From the NCBI GenBank assembly GCA_903828235.1, contig CAIKLM010000130.1:1-64000 (forward strand): a DNA stretch of 64,000 nucleotides. The letters are read 5' to 3'. Below the pieces are notes generated by a model. It was not told the origin of the DNA and ran no database searches. It worked only from the letters and a program-made list of their open reading frames with translations. Below are positions 1-8,596 of this stretch, piece after piece. A program made the translations under genes and the position numbers. Origin of the DNA: an uncultured beta proteobacterium. Lineage in GTDB: Bacteria > Pseudomonadota > Gammaproteobacteria > Burkholderiales > Burkholderiaceae_C. Position 1 is the stretch's first letter. Each line of letters opens with the position of its first letter.

Positions 1-220
1 CGATCTCGGCGGCCGCGCAGCGCGCCAGCGCCGCGTCCAGCCGCGCCAGCGTGCCGGCCGTCGTGCCCTCGGGCACGGGCACGCCCAGGCGGCGGAAGCT
101 CTGCGCCTTGCCGATGTGGGCGTCGGCCACCAGCAGCAGCCCGGCGTCGGGCAGCCACAGCGCGCGCTCGGGCAGCGGCACCAGCCGGGCGCCGCCGGCC
201 TGGTGCTCGGACGGCTTCAC
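1..220 (-). CDS. PdeM-like metallophosphoesterase, N-terminal fragment
   Basis: The first 73 codons of a calcineurin-like phosphoesterase lie at the window edge, and the rest continues to the left. The fragment has the metal-binding DAHIGK motif (D-x-H) near residue 33, followed by an FRRLGVPVPEG segment, which is the pattern of the ligase-associated DNA damage response endonuclease PdeM. The start is a GTG whose first bases overlap the TGA stop of slmA (GTGA), so the two genes are probably translationally coupled. The expected DNA ligase/helicase partners would lie outside the window and cannot be checked. Family membership is good; the exact role rests on the short N-terminus only. Confidence 0.7.
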   Translation of the reverse strand, partial: MKPSEHQAGGARLVPLPERALWLPDAGLLLVADAHIGKAQSFRRLGVPVPEGTTAGTLARLDAALARCAAAEI

Positions 221-885
221 TGCACCAGGCGGGCGAGGGCGGGGTCGAGGTGCTCGGTGGGCAGGCGCTTGAAGCCGCTGCGCGCATAACGCTGCAAGCG
301 GCCGACCACCAGCGCCGTCAGAGCCGATGCCAGCGCCTGTGCCTCCACCGTGGGCGTGGGCGAGCCGGCGGCCTCGGCCGCGGCGCGCAGGCACACGCGC
401 AACTGGCTCTCCACGCGCTCGAAGAACTGGTTCATGCGCGCGTTCAGCCGCTCGTGCTCGAACACCAGCGCGTCGCCCACCATCACGCGCACCATGCCCG
501 GGTTCTTCTCGCCGAACTGCAGCAGCACCGCGGTGATGCGGCGCACCTGCTGCGCCGGCACGGGCTCGCGCTCGGCGATCTGGTTGACCAGCGTGAACAC
601 GCTGCCTTCGATGAACTCGATCAGCCCCTCGAACATCTGCGCCTTGCTGGCGAAGTGGCGGTACAGCGCGGCCTCGGAGACCTCGAGCCGGGCCGCCAGC
701 GCGGCGGTGGTGATGCGCTCGGCGCCGGGCTGCTCGAGCATGGCGGCCAGCGTCTGAAGGATCTGCACGCGGCGCTCGCCGGGCTTGGGGCGCTTGCGGC
801 CGGGGACCGGGGCGCTGGCTTCGGCCGCGACCCCGGCGCTGTCTGCCTCGGGGTCCTGCGGCTGGGCTTGGGGCAGGGCGGACAT
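217..885 (-). CDS. slmA: SlmA-like nucleoid occlusion factor (TetR family)
   Basis: This 222-residue TetR-family protein has an N-terminal helix-turn-helix (about residues 48-92, including the RITTAALAARLEVSEAALYRHF stretch) and a C-terminal helical domain. The Lys/Arg-rich leader and the ALYRHFASKAQMFEGLIEFIE segment are typical of SlmA, the DNA-activated FtsZ antagonist that stops septum formation over the nucleoid. The ATG at 885 was chosen because the open frame upstream of it is low-complexity and non-conserved. It lies in the betaproteobacterial order slmA / HAD nucleotidase / argB, which supports the call. A generic TetR repressor is the alternative. Confidence 0.8.
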   Translation of the reverse strand: MSALPQAQPQDPEADSAGVAAEASAPVPGRKRPKPGERRVQILQTLAAMLEQPGAERITTAALAARLEVSEAALYRHFASKAQMFEGLIEFIEGSVFTLVNQIAEREPVPAQQVRRITAVLLQFGEKNPGMVRVMVGDALVFEHERLNARMNQFFERVESQLRVCLRAAAEAAGSPTPTVEAQALASALTALVVGRLQRYARSGFKRLPTEHLDPALARLVQ

Positions 886-983
886 CGGGGCGGCGCGCGG
901 AAGGAGGGGTTGAGCGCGGGGATTCTTGCACGGGGCTGCGGCGTCGCTTCTTGCAGGTAAACACCAACCCGCGCGCCGCCCGC

Positions 984-1670
984 TCAGCGGCGCAGCAGCT
1001 CGGCCAGCCGGCGCACGCGCCGGTCCACGTAGGCGGGCCTGCGGTGGCGGCGCGCGTTGGCGCTCTGCACGTGGGACACCGAGCGCTTCAGCCAGCGCTG
1101 CATCCACACCGTGCCCATGCCCACGGCGCGGGCCGCCTTCTGGTGCACCAGCGTGTCCTCCACCAGCACGCAGCGCGCGGGCGCCACCTTCAGCCGCGCG
1201 GCCACGTGGCGCAGCATGCGGCGGTCGGGCTTGGGGCGCAGGTGGCCGAACATGGCCATGTCCTCGATGGCCAGCAGGCCGTCGAACAGGCGCTCGGCGC
1301 CCAGCACGGCCAGCACGCGGCGCGCGTAGGCCGCCGGGGCGTTGGTGAGGATGAACTTGCGGCCTGGCAGCCGCGCCAGCGCCGAGAGGTCGTGCGCGTG
1401 GCCGCGGACGCGGTCCTCCAGGCCCGGCAGCGCGTGGGTGACGTGCAGGAAGTGAGCGGGCTTCACGCCGTGGTGGCGCACCAGCCCCAGCAGCGTCGCC
1501 CCGTACCAGTGCCAGTAGCGCCGGCGCAGCGCGGTGGCGGCGTCCGCGTCGAGCCCGAGCTCGCTGCGGATGTAGGCGTTCATGGAATCGTGCAGCTGCG
1601 GCATCGAGGCCGTGGCCGCGTCGTGCAGCGTGTCATCGAGGTCGAACAGCCAGACGCGGTCGCGCGCCAT
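984..1670 (-). CDS. HAD-family pyrimidine 5'-nucleotidase
   Basis: This 228-residue HAD hydrolase opens with the nucleophile motif FDLDDTLHDA (DxDxT, about residues 9-18). It carries a motif II Thr in LTNAPAAYA, a Lys in RPKPDRRM, and the acidic VLVEDTLVHQKAA motif. Short HAD-IA variant-3 proteins in this position beside argB are usually annotated as pyrimidine 5'-nucleotidases, releasing phosphate from UMP/CMP-type nucleotides. The ATG at 1670 overlaps the stop of the upstream 163-residue gene (ATGA), so the genes are probably co-translated. The C-terminus is unusually basic ([20 protein letters not shown]). Substrate is inferred from family and context. Confidence 0.75.
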   Translation of the reverse strand: MARDRVWLFDLDDTLHDAATASMPQLHDSMNAYIRSELGLDADAATALRRRYWHWYGATLLGLVRHHGVKPAHFLHVTHALPGLEDRVRGHAHDLSALARLPGRKFILTNAPAAYARRVLAVLGAERLFDGLLAIEDMAMFGHLRPKPDRRMLRHVAARLKVAPARCVLVEDTLVHQKAARAVGMGTVWMQRWLKRSVSHVQSANARRHRRPAYVDRRVRRLAELLRR

Positions 1671-2161
1671 CAGAACAGCCAGAAGCGTTTCTTGCGCAGC
1701 TGGGCGGCCTTGATGCGTTCGCCCTGCACCAGGCAGCGCACGATGAAGTCGACGCGGGCCTTGTCGAAGCGGCGCTCCTTCATGACCGGCGGCGTGCCCG
1801 ACGAGATGCGCTGGCTGACCTCGAGCCAGCCGCGGATCGGGTTCCAGCGGATCCAGAAGTTGTGGCTGCGCTTGGGATTGCGCTCGGGCCACACGTAGCG
1901 CACCGAGTCGCCCGAGTAGCCCAGGCTGGCGCCGTTGGGCGCGTGCAGCCACACCAGGATGCGCGGGCCGCTTTCGGGCAGCGACCTCGCCCGTTCGCGG
2001 CGCAGCCGAAGGTCCTGCGGCAGCGCGGCGTTGGCCGACTCGATGCGCTGCCACAGCGCGCGCAGGGCGTGCGCGCCGTCGACGGGCACGGTGAAGTCGC
2101 CGCCCGTTTGCGTGCCGGCCAGTTTCTGGCGGCGCCTCTGTTCCCTTTCGATCCAGGACAT
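1670..2161 (-). CDS. Conserved hypothetical protein, basic, Trp-rich
   Basis: I do not recognise a named domain in this 163-residue soluble protein. It has a basic N-terminus (MSWIEREQRRRQK), a central region rich in Trp and aromatic residues (VRYVWPERNPKRSHNFWIRWNPIRGW) and a basic C-terminus ending KKRFWLF. There is no signal peptide or membrane segment. It sits 13 bases downstream of argB on the same strand and overlaps the HAD nucleotidase by four bases, so it is likely part of the argB transcript. Its conserved-looking, non-repetitive composition and tight spacing make it a real gene; its function is unknown. Confidence 0.7.
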   Translation of the reverse strand: MSWIEREQRRRQKLAGTQTGGDFTVPVDGAHALRALWQRIESANAALPQDLRLRRERARSLPESGPRILVWLHAPNGASLGYSGDSVRYVWPERNPKRSHNFWIRWNPIRGWLEVSQRISSGTPPVMKERRFDKARVDFIVRCLVQGERIKAAQLRKKRFWLF

Positions 2162-2174
2162 GGCGGGTCCTGGG

Positions 2175-3095
2175 TCAATGCGACCGGATCATGGTGCCGT
2201 AGGCCTGGTCGGTCAGGATCTCCAGCAGCATCGCGTGGGGCACGCGCCCGTCCACCACGTGCACGGCGTTGACGCCGCTGCGGGCGGCGTCGATGGCGCC
2301 GGCCAGCTTGGGCAGCATGCCGCCGCTGATGGTGCCGTCGGCCACGAGCTCGTCGATCCGCCGCGGCGTCAGCTCGGTGATGAGGTCGCCCGCCTTGTCC
2401 AGCACGCCCCGGATGTTGGTGAGCATCACCAGCTTCTCGGCCTTCAGCACCGTGGCCAGCTTGGCGGCCACGAGGTCGGCGTTGATGTTGTAGCTCTCGT
2501 TGGCCTCGCCGAAGCCGATGGGGCTGACGACCGGGATGAACTGGTCGTCCTGCAGCGCCTTGACGACGCTGGGGTCGATGGCCGTGATCTCGCCGACCAG
2601 GCCGATGTCGTGCTCCTTGGAGGGGTCGTCCTTGTCGGTCATCTTCATGCGGCGCGCGCGGATCATGCCGCCATCGCGGCCGGTCAGGCCCACCGCCTTG
2701 CCGCCGGCGGCGTTGATCAGGCCCACGATGTCCTGCTGCACCTCGCCGGCCAGCACCCACTCCACCACTTCCATGGTCTCTTCGTCGGTCACCCGCATGC
2801 CCTGGACGAAGGTGCCCTTCTTGCCGACCTTGGCCAGCGCGTCGTCGATCTGGGGGCCGCCGCCGTGAACCACGATGGGATTCATGCCCACCAGCTTGAG
2901 CAGCACCACGTCCTCGGCGAAATCCTGCTGCAGCGCCGGGTCAGTCATGGCGTTGCCGCCGTACTTGATGACCAGCGTCTTGCCGTGGAAGCGGCGGATG
3001 TAGGGCAGGGCCTGGGCCAGGATCTCGGCCTGGTCGCGCGGGGTGATGTGCGAGAGGTCGTGCGCGTGGCTGGGGGAGTCGGCGGGGCTGGCCAT
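2175..3095 (-). CDS. argB: Acetylglutamate kinase
   Basis: The product phosphorylates N-acetyl-L-glutamate, the second step of arginine biosynthesis, in the cytoplasm. The 306-residue protein has the amino-acid-kinase fold: VIKYGGNAM near residue 41, [19 protein letters not shown], and the C-terminal [18 protein letters not shown] segment with [13 protein letters not shown]. This is full length for the family. I chose the ATG at 3095 rather than the in-frame TTG at 3107. A TACAAT hexamer on the minus strand (3133-3128), about 30 bases before the start, is a plausible -10 element. Confidence 0.96.
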   Translation of the reverse strand: MASPADSPSHAHDLSHITPRDQAEILAQALPYIRRFHGKTLVIKYGGNAMTDPALQQDFAEDVVLLKLVGMNPIVVHGGGPQIDDALAKVGKKGTFVQGMRVTDEETMEVVEWVLAGEVQQDIVGLINAAGGKAVGLTGRDGGMIRARRMKMTDKDDPSKEHDIGLVGEITAIDPSVVKALQDDQFIPVVSPIGFGEANESYNINADLVAAKLATVLKAEKLVMLTNIRGVLDKAGDLITELTPRRIDELVADGTISGGMLPKLAGAIDAARSGVNAVHVVDGRVPHAMLLEILTDQAYGTMIRSH

Positions 3096-3166
3096 GGCAT
3101 CCGGCAAATTTGCGCTAAGGTCCCGGGATTGTAGGAATCATCCCTGCCTGCCCCGAGAATCCGATC

Positions 3167-3454
3167 ATGAAGAAGTGGCACATCACCGCCGCCGCGTTGC
3201 TGCTGCTGGCGGGCGGATTGCACGCCCAGGCGCCCACGGCCAGCGGCGAGATCACCAAGCTCGACAAGGCCGGCGCGCGCATCACGCTCAAGCACGGCGA
3301 GATCAAGAACCTCGACATGCCGCCCATGACCATGGTGTTCCGTGTCTCCGACCCGCGCCTGCTCGAGGGCCTGGCCGTCGGCCAGCGCATCGGTTTCACC
3401 GCCGAGCGGATCAACGGGCAGTTCACCGTCACCTCGGTGACCAAGGGGCCGTGA
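3167..3454 (+). CDS. CusF-like periplasmic copper-binding protein
   Basis: This 95-residue protein has a signal peptide (MKKWHITAAALLLLAGGLHAQ) and then a small beta-barrel of the CusF_Ec family (about residues 28-92). CusF binds Cu(I)/Ag(I) through a His, two Met and a stacking Trp in a WPxMTM motif. Here the motif reads MPPMTM, with His shortly upstream (LKHGEI), so both Met ligands and a His are kept while the Trp position is Met. It probably chaperones copper in the periplasm. No Cus efflux genes are in the window. It overlaps the next start (TGATG), so the two are coupled. Confidence 0.8.
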   Translation: MKKWHITAAALLLLAGGLHAQAPTASGEITKLDKAGARITLKHGEIKNLDMPPMTMVFRVSDPRLLEGLAVGQRIGFTAERINGQFTVTSVTKGP

Positions 3455-4488
3455 TGGGAACGACGACGACGACGAACCGCCAGGTGCGCCTGGCCGCCCG
3501 GCCCGTAGGGCTGCCCAAGGCGGCCGACTGGACCATCGGCGACGAGCCGCTGCGCGAGCTGGCCGAGGGCGAGGTCCGCGTGCGCGTCACGGCGATCAGC
3601 CTCGATCCGGCCATGCGCGGCTGGATGAACGAGGGCCGCAGCTACATCCCGCCGGTGGGGCTGGGCGAAGTCATGCGCGCGGGTGGCGTGGGCGTGGTCG
3701 AGGCCTCCCGCCACCCGGCCTGGCCCGTGGGCGAGTCCGTCAGCGGCATCACCGGGGTGCAGACGCACTGGACGGTGGCCCCGGACCGCGACCGCGGCGC
3801 CGGCCTGGCGAGGATCGACCTGCGCCTGGGCACGCCGGCGCAGTGGCTCAACGTGCTGGGAATGCCGGGCATGACGGCCTACTTCGGGCTGATGGACGTG
3901 GGCCAGCCCAGGCCGGGCGAGACGCTGGTGGTGTCCGGCGCCGCGGGCGCGGTGGGGCAGACGGTGGGCCAGGTCGCGAAGATCAAGGGCCTGCGCGTGG
4001 TGGGCATCGCGGGCGGCGCGGCCAAGTGCGACTGGGTGGTGAAGGAACTCGGCTTCGACGCCTGCATCGACTACAAGGGCGGCAGCGTCAAGGACGGCTT
4101 GAAGGAGCACTGCCCCAAGGGCGTGGACGTCTACTTCGACAACGTCGGCGGCGAGATCCTCGACACCGTGCTCACGCGCATCAACCGCAAGGCGCGCATC
4201 GTGGTGTGCGGTGCCATCAGCCAGTACAACAACACCGCGCCGGTGCAGGGCCCGAAGAACTACCTGAGCCTGCTGGTGAACCGCGCGCGCATGGAAGGCA
4301 TGGTGGTGTTCGACTACGCCGACCGCTACCCCCAGGCCGTGGCGGAACTGGCCGGCTACCTGAAGGACGGCCGGCTGAAGAGCCGCGAGGACGTGGTGGC
4401 CGGCGGCGTCGATGCCTTCCCCGCCACGCTGAACAAGCTGTTCAGCGGCGAGAACTTCGGCAAGCTGGTGCTGAGCCTCGAGGGCTGA
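3454..4488 (+). CDS. Zinc-independent NADP-dependent MDR oxidoreductase
   Basis: This 344-residue medium-chain reductase belongs to the prostaglandin-reductase / CurA-like group, which reduces activated C=C bonds of enones with NADPH. Visible features are the N-terminal AISLDPAMRGWM segment, GMPGMTAYFGL, the Rossmann motif SGAAGAVGQTVGQ (about residues 165-177), and DVYFDNVGGEILD. The zinc-ligand cysteines of alcohol dehydrogenases are absent. The ATG at 3454 shares bases with the CusF-like stop codon. Physiological substrate is unknown. A link to copper stress is possible, since such reductases detoxify electrophiles, but this is inference from coupling alone. Confidence 0.85.
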   Translation: MGTTTTTNRQVRLAARPVGLPKAADWTIGDEPLRELAEGEVRVRVTAISLDPAMRGWMNEGRSYIPPVGLGEVMRAGGVGVVEASRHPAWPVGESVSGITGVQTHWTVAPDRDRGAGLARIDLRLGTPAQWLNVLGMPGMTAYFGLMDVGQPRPGETLVVSGAAGAVGQTVGQVAKIKGLRVVGIAGGAAKCDWVVKELGFDACIDYKGGSVKDGLKEHCPKGVDVYFDNVGGEILDTVLTRINRKARIVVCGAISQYNNTAPVQGPKNYLSLLVNRARMEGMVVFDYADRYPQAVAELAGYLKDGRLKSREDVVAGGVDAFPATLNKLFSGENFGKLVLSLEG

Positions 4489-4534
4489 GCCGCCCGCCGG
4501 CGGGGCTGCGGGGCGCAGGCCCCCGCCCCACGCA

Positions 4535-6553
4535 CTAGAAGTGGATGCCCCGCATCATCTGCTGCAACGCGATCGCCTCCGGGCTCAGCGACGACTTGCC
4601 GCTCTTGTCGCCCTTGGCCGCGTCGCTGTCGGGGAACATGCGGAAGCTGGTGTTCATGACGATCTGCGCGATGCGCGGCGACACCGCGTGCAGCAGCTCG
4701 CCGGTGATGCCCAGCCGCGTGGCGATGCGCACCGGCTTGGCGATGCAGGCCTGCGCGATCATGTCGGCGGCCTCCTCGGGCGCCAGCGTCGGCACGTTGT
4801 TGTAGATCTTGGTCGGCGCGATCATCGGCGTGCGCACCAGCGGCATGTTGATCGTGGTGAAGGTGATGCCCTGGTCGGCGAACTCGCTGCTGGCGCAGCG
4901 CGTCCAGGCGTCCAGCGCCGCCTTGCTGGCCACGTAGGCGCTGAAGCGCGGCGCGTTGGTCAGCACGCCGATGGAGCTGATGTTCACGACGTGGCCGCGC
5001 TTCTTTCTGGCCATGCCCGGCAGCAGGCCCATCGTCACGCGCAGGCAGCCGAAGTAGTTCAGCTGCATGGTGCGCTCGAAGTCGTGGAAGCGGTCGTAGC
5101 TGTTCTCGATGGCGCGGCGGATGCTGCGGCCGGCGTTGTTGATCAGGAAGTCGACGCCGCCGTGCACCTCTTCCAGCGTCTTCACGAAGGCCGCGCAGCC
5201 CTCCGCGTCGGCGATGTCGACGCTGTAGCTGAAGACCTTCGGGTCGGCCGTGCCCTTGGCCTTGGCGTGGGCCACGATCTCCTGCACGGCCTCGGCCAGC
5301 TTGTCGGCATCGCGCGCGCAGATGATGGTGATCGCGCCAGCCTCGGCGAACTTGCACGCCGCCGCCAGGCCGATGCCCGAGCTGCCGCCAGTGACCAGCA
5401 CCACCTTGCCGCCCACCGTGCCCTTGAGGCTGCGGTCGATGAACAGGTCGGGGTCGAGGTGGCGCTCCCAGTAGTCCCACAGGCGCCAGGCGTAGTCGTG
5501 CAGGTTCGGGCACTCGATGCCGCTGCCCTTGAGCGCGGCGTCGAGCTCGCGACGGTCGAAGCGCGTGGGGTAGTTCACCAGCTGGAAGATGTCCTCCGGC
5601 AGGCCCAGGTCCTTCATCACCGCGTTGCGGATGCGGCGCACCGGCGCCAGCGCCATCAGGCCCTTCTTCACGCTCTTGGGCACGAAGCCCAGCAGCGCCG
5701 CGTTGACGAAGAGGTTCATCTTCGGCGCGTGCGCGGCCTTGCTGAAGATGTCCAGCACGTCGCCGACGCGGTAGCCCTGCGGGTCGACCAGGTGGTAGCA
5801 CTTGCCGGCGATGGCGTGCCGCGAGTGGCTGATGTGGTCGAGGCAGGCGACCACGAAGTCCACCGGCACGATGTTGATGCGGCCGCCCTCCAGGCCCACG
5901 CTCGGGAACCACGGCGGCAGGATCTGCCGCATGCGCTGGATGAGCTTGAAGAAGTAGTAGGGGCCGTCGATCTTGTCCATCTCGCCCGTGGTGCTGTCGC
6001 CCACCACCACGGCCGGGCGGTAGACCGTCCAGGGCACCTTGCACTCGCGGCGCACGATCTTCTCGCTCTCGTGCTTGGTCATGAAGTACGGGTGCTCCAG
6101 ACCCTCGGCCTCGTCGAACATGTCCTCGCGGAACACCCCCTCGTACAGGCCGGCGGCGGCGATGCTGCTGACGTGGTGGAAGTGGCGGGCCTCCACGGCC
6201 TTGGCGAACTCGCAGACGTTGCGCGTACCCTCGATGTTGACGGCCACCTGGCTGTCGGCGTCGGCGCCCAGGTCGTAGACGGCGGCCAGGTGGTAGACGG
6301 CATCGATCTGGCCCTTCAGCGCCTTCACCGCGTCGGCCGCCACGCCCAGCTTCCGGGCGGTGAGGTCGCCGGTCACGGGCAGGGCCCGCTTCTTCGCGGC
6401 GCCGGTCAGCCCCCAGTACTCGTACAGCGCCGCCAGCTTGCCTTCGCTGCCCTCGCGCACGAGGAAGCTCACGGTGCTGCCGCGGCGCGCCAGCAGGGCC
6501 TTGACGAGACGCTTTCCGATGAAGCCGGTGGCGCCGGTGACGAAGTAGTGCAT
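4535..6553 (-). CDS. Two-domain fatty acyl-CoA reductase, alcohol-forming (Maqu_2220-like)
   Basis: This 672-residue fusion has an N-terminal extended SDR domain (GATGFIGKRL at residues 7-16, catalytic YFMTK at 156-160) and a C-terminal classical SDR domain (VTGGSSGIGLA near residue 390, NNAGRSIRR, then SAYVASKAAL with the Tyr/Lys pair). The order, length and long shared stretches (for example HFHHVSSIAAAGLY, DGPYYFF, MQLNYFG, SAYVASK, FRMFPDS) match, from memory, the Marinobacter reductase that converts fatty acyl-CoA to fatty alcohol for wax esters. The start at 6553 has a GAGGAG ribosome site. It is divergent from a phasin gene. No wax ester synthase is in the window. Generic SDR annotation would miss this role. 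Confidence 0.82.
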   Translation of the reverse strand: MHYFVTGATGFIGKRLVKALLARRGSTVSFLVREGSEGKLAALYEYWGLTGAAKKRALPVTGDLTARKLGVAADAVKALKGQIDAVYHLAAVYDLGADADSQVAVNIEGTRNVCEFAKAVEARHFHHVSSIAAAGLYEGVFREDMFDEAEGLEHPYFMTKHESEKIVRRECKVPWTVYRPAVVVGDSTTGEMDKIDGPYYFFKLIQRMRQILPPWFPSVGLEGGRINIVPVDFVVACLDHISHSRHAIAGKCYHLVDPQGYRVGDVLDIFSKAAHAPKMNLFVNAALLGFVPKSVKKGLMALAPVRRIRNAVMKDLGLPEDIFQLVNYPTRFDRRELDAALKGSGIECPNLHDYAWRLWDYWERHLDPDLFIDRSLKGTVGGKVVLVTGGSSGIGLAAACKFAEAGAITIICARDADKLAEAVQEIVAHAKAKGTADPKVFSYSVDIADAEGCAAFVKTLEEVHGGVDFLINNAGRSIRRAIENSYDRFHDFERTMQLNYFGCLRVTMGLLPGMARKKRGHVVNISSIGVLTNAPRFSAYVASKAALDAWTRCASSEFADQGITFTTINMPLVRTPMIAPTKIYNNVPTLAPEEAADMIAQACIAKPVRIATRLGITGELLHAVSPRIAQIVMNTSFRMFPDSDAAKGDKSGKSSLSPEAIALQQMMRGIHF

Positions 6554-6617
6554 GCCGGGATCTCCTCGTTCGGGGTCGGGGTCGGCGCGGGCTGCGGGCC
6601 GCGCGGCGGCGACAGGA

Positions 6618-6641
6618 TAGAGCGGTCTCACTAGCGCTCTA
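6618..6641. promoter_or_regulatory. Inverted repeat, candidate operator between reductase and phasin
   Basis: TAGAGCG at 6618-6624 and CGCTCTA at 6635-6641 form a perfect 7-base inverted repeat with a 10-base spacer. It lies in the 174-base gap between the divergent acyl-CoA reductase and phasin genes, about 65 bases before the reductase start and 87 before the phasin start. This arrangement suits a repressor acting on both promoters. No regulator is known for it. Confidence 0.35.
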
Positions 6642-6727
6642 GGGTGCCGCCTCCAGGGATGAACCCTATATTTCCCGGCACAGCGCCGCCATGTCGTGTG
6701 GCGCATCACCGCACGCGAGGAAGCCCG

Positions 6728-7288
6728 ATGGTCAAGAAGATGAAGAGCGCCGAAGCCGGCACGAGCAGCGCCCACACCGGTGGCAAGGCGGCAGCCAACC
6801 TGCTGGACAGCCACCTGGCCGGCGCCGTGAAGGACTCCGCGCAGCAGATCTGGCTGGCCGGCATGGGGGCCTTCAGCAAGGCCCAGGAAGAGGGCGGCAA
6901 GGTCTTCGAGGCCCTGGTCAAGGAAGGCATGAGCCTGCAGAAGAAGACGCAGGGCATCGCCGAGGAGAAGATCTCCGAGGTCACCGGCAAGATGACGGCG
7001 ATGGCCTGCACCGTGCAGGCCAAGGCCGGCCAGAACTGGGACAAGCTCGAGGCCATCTTCGAGGCCCGCACCGCCAAGGCGCTGAACAAGCTGGGCGTGC
7101 CCACGGCCAAGGACGTGCACGCGCTGACCGAGCGCGTGGACGCGCTGGCCGCCGCCGTGGCCCGGCTGTCCAAGGGCCCGGCCGCCGCGCCGAAGGCCGG
7201 TGCCAAGACCGCCCGCAAGGCGCCGGCCAAGGCTGCCGCCCCCGCGGCCCCGGCCAAGCGCAGCCGCCGCAAGGCCGCCGCGGCCTGA
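6728..7288 (+). CDS. Phasin, polyhydroxyalkanoate granule-associated (PhaF/PhaI type)
   Basis: This 186-residue, almost wholly helical protein begins with a phasin domain (QQIWLAGMGAFSKAQEEGGKVFEALVKEG, about residues 38-66). It ends in a Lys/Ala/Pro-rich tail (PKAGAKTARKAPAKAAAPAAP) like the histone-like tail of PhaF. Such proteins coat storage granules, and the basic tail can bind DNA and tie granules to the nucleoid. GCGAGGAA lies six bases before the ATG. Its neighbours are the divergent acyl-CoA reductase and a downstream patatin lipase, which fits a lipid-storage locus. PHA rather than wax or triacylglycerol granules is an inference from the family. Confidence 0.85.
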   Translation: MVKKMKSAEAGTSSAHTGGKAAANLLDSHLAGAVKDSAQQIWLAGMGAFSKAQEEGGKVFEALVKEGMSLQKKTQGIAEEKISEVTGKMTAMACTVQAKAGQNWDKLEAIFEARTAKALNKLGVPTAKDVHALTERVDALAAAVARLSKGPAAAPKAGAKTARKAPAKAAAPAAPAKRSRRKAAAA

Positions 7289-7317
7289 GGTTGGTCCTTG
7301 AGCGGGCAGGCTGAGCG

Positions 7318-8538
7318 ATGAGCCGCATCGGCCTGGCCCTGGCCGGCGGCGGGCCGCTGGGCGCGGTCTACGAGATCGGCGCCCTGGTGGCGCTGGAGGA
7401 GTCGATCAGCGGCCTCGACCTCAACGCCCTGGACGGCTACGTCGGCGTGTCCGCCGGCAGCTTCCTGGCCGCGGGCCTAGCCAACGGCATGACGGCGCGG
7501 CAGCTGTGCACCGCCTTCATCGACGGCGACTCGCGCCATCCCGACCACGTGCCGGCCTCGATGTTCACGCGGCCGGCGCTGGGGGAGTTCTCGGGCCGGC
7601 TGGCCGCGCTGCCTGGCCTCGTCGGGCGGGCCGCGTGGCAGGCGCTGCGCGGCCGGCCCTGGCTGTCGGCGCTGGAGCAGCTGGGCCGCGCCCTGCCCAC
7701 GGGCCTGTTCAGCCACGCGCCCATCGAGGCGCGCCTGCGCTCGCTGCTGTCGGCCCCCGGCCGCAGCGACGACTTCCGCCGCCTGGCCGCCACGCGTGGC
7801 CGGCGCCTGGTCATCGTGGCCACCGACCTGGACAGCGGCGAGGCCATCCCCTTCGGCCGACCCGGGCACGACCACGTCCCCATCTCGCGCGCCGTGGCCG
7901 CCAGCGCCGCGCTGCCGGGGCTGTTCCCGCCCGTGCCGGTGGACGGCCGATGGTGCGTGGACGGCGCGCTGAAGAAGACGCTGCACGCCAGCGTGCTGCT
8001 GGACGACGGCATCGACCTCGTGCTCTGCCTGAACCCGCTGGTGCCCTTCGACGCCACCCACCCGCAGCGCCACCGCGTGCTGGCCGGCGGCGAGGCGCCC
8101 ATCCCGCGCATCGTGGACGGCGGCCTGCCGGTGGTGCTGAGCCAGACCTTCCGCAGCCTCATCCACTCGCGCCTGGAACTCGGCCTGAAGGGCTACGGGG
8201 CCAGCCACCCGCGGGCCGACCTGCTGCTGTTCGAGCCCGACCACCGCGACCCGGCGATGTTCCTGGCCAACGTGTTCGCCTATGGCCAGCGCCGCGCCCT
8301 GGCCGAGCACGCCTACCAGGCCACGCGGGCCGACCTGCGCAAGCGCCGCAGCGCCCTGCGTCCGGCGCTGGCGCGGCACGGCCTGGTGCTGGACGAGGCC
8401 GCGCTCGACGATCCCCACCGCCGGTTGCTGCCGCAGCGCCGCCGCGCCGTGGCGCCGCCCAGCCCGGCGGCGCAGGCGCTGCGCCGGCTCGACGAGGTGC
8501 TCGACGACCTCGAGCGTGCCTTGTCGTCCACGGCCTGA
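7318..8538 (+). CDS. Patatin-like phospholipase / lipid acyl hydrolase
   Basis: This 406-residue protein has the patatin signature: oxyanion loop AGGGPLGAVYEIG (residues 9-21), nucleophile elbow GVSAG with Ser45, and a D-G-A motif (WCVDGALKK) in the region of residues 215-220 holding the catalytic Asp. It lacks a signal peptide and probably acts in the cytoplasm or at the inner membrane, cleaving acyl esters of phospholipids or neutral lipids. It starts 29 bases after the phasin stop and is probably co-transcribed, so it may mobilise granule lipid. The last 100 residues are Arg/Ala-rich and show no recognisable domain. Confidence 0.85.
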   Translation: MSRIGLALAGGGPLGAVYEIGALVALEESISGLDLNALDGYVGVSAGSFLAAGLANGMTARQLCTAFIDGDSRHPDHVPASMFTRPALGEFSGRLAALPGLVGRAAWQALRGRPWLSALEQLGRALPTGLFSHAPIEARLRSLLSAPGRSDDFRRLAATRGRRLVIVATDLDSGEAIPFGRPGHDHVPISRAVAASAALPGLFPPVPVDGRWCVDGALKKTLHASVLLDDGIDLVLCLNPLVPFDATHPQRHRVLAGGEAPIPRIVDGGLPVVLSQTFRSLIHSRLELGLKGYGASHPRADLLLFEPDHRDPAMFLANVFAYGQRRALAEHAYQATRADLRKRRSALRPALARHGLVLDEAALDDPHRRLLPQRRRAVAPPSPAAQALRRLDEVLDDLERALSSTA

Positions 8539-8596
8539 GCCCGGTCGCCGCGTCCTGCCCTCAACCCGCGCCGCCGGCCGCCGATATAGGTGGTCG

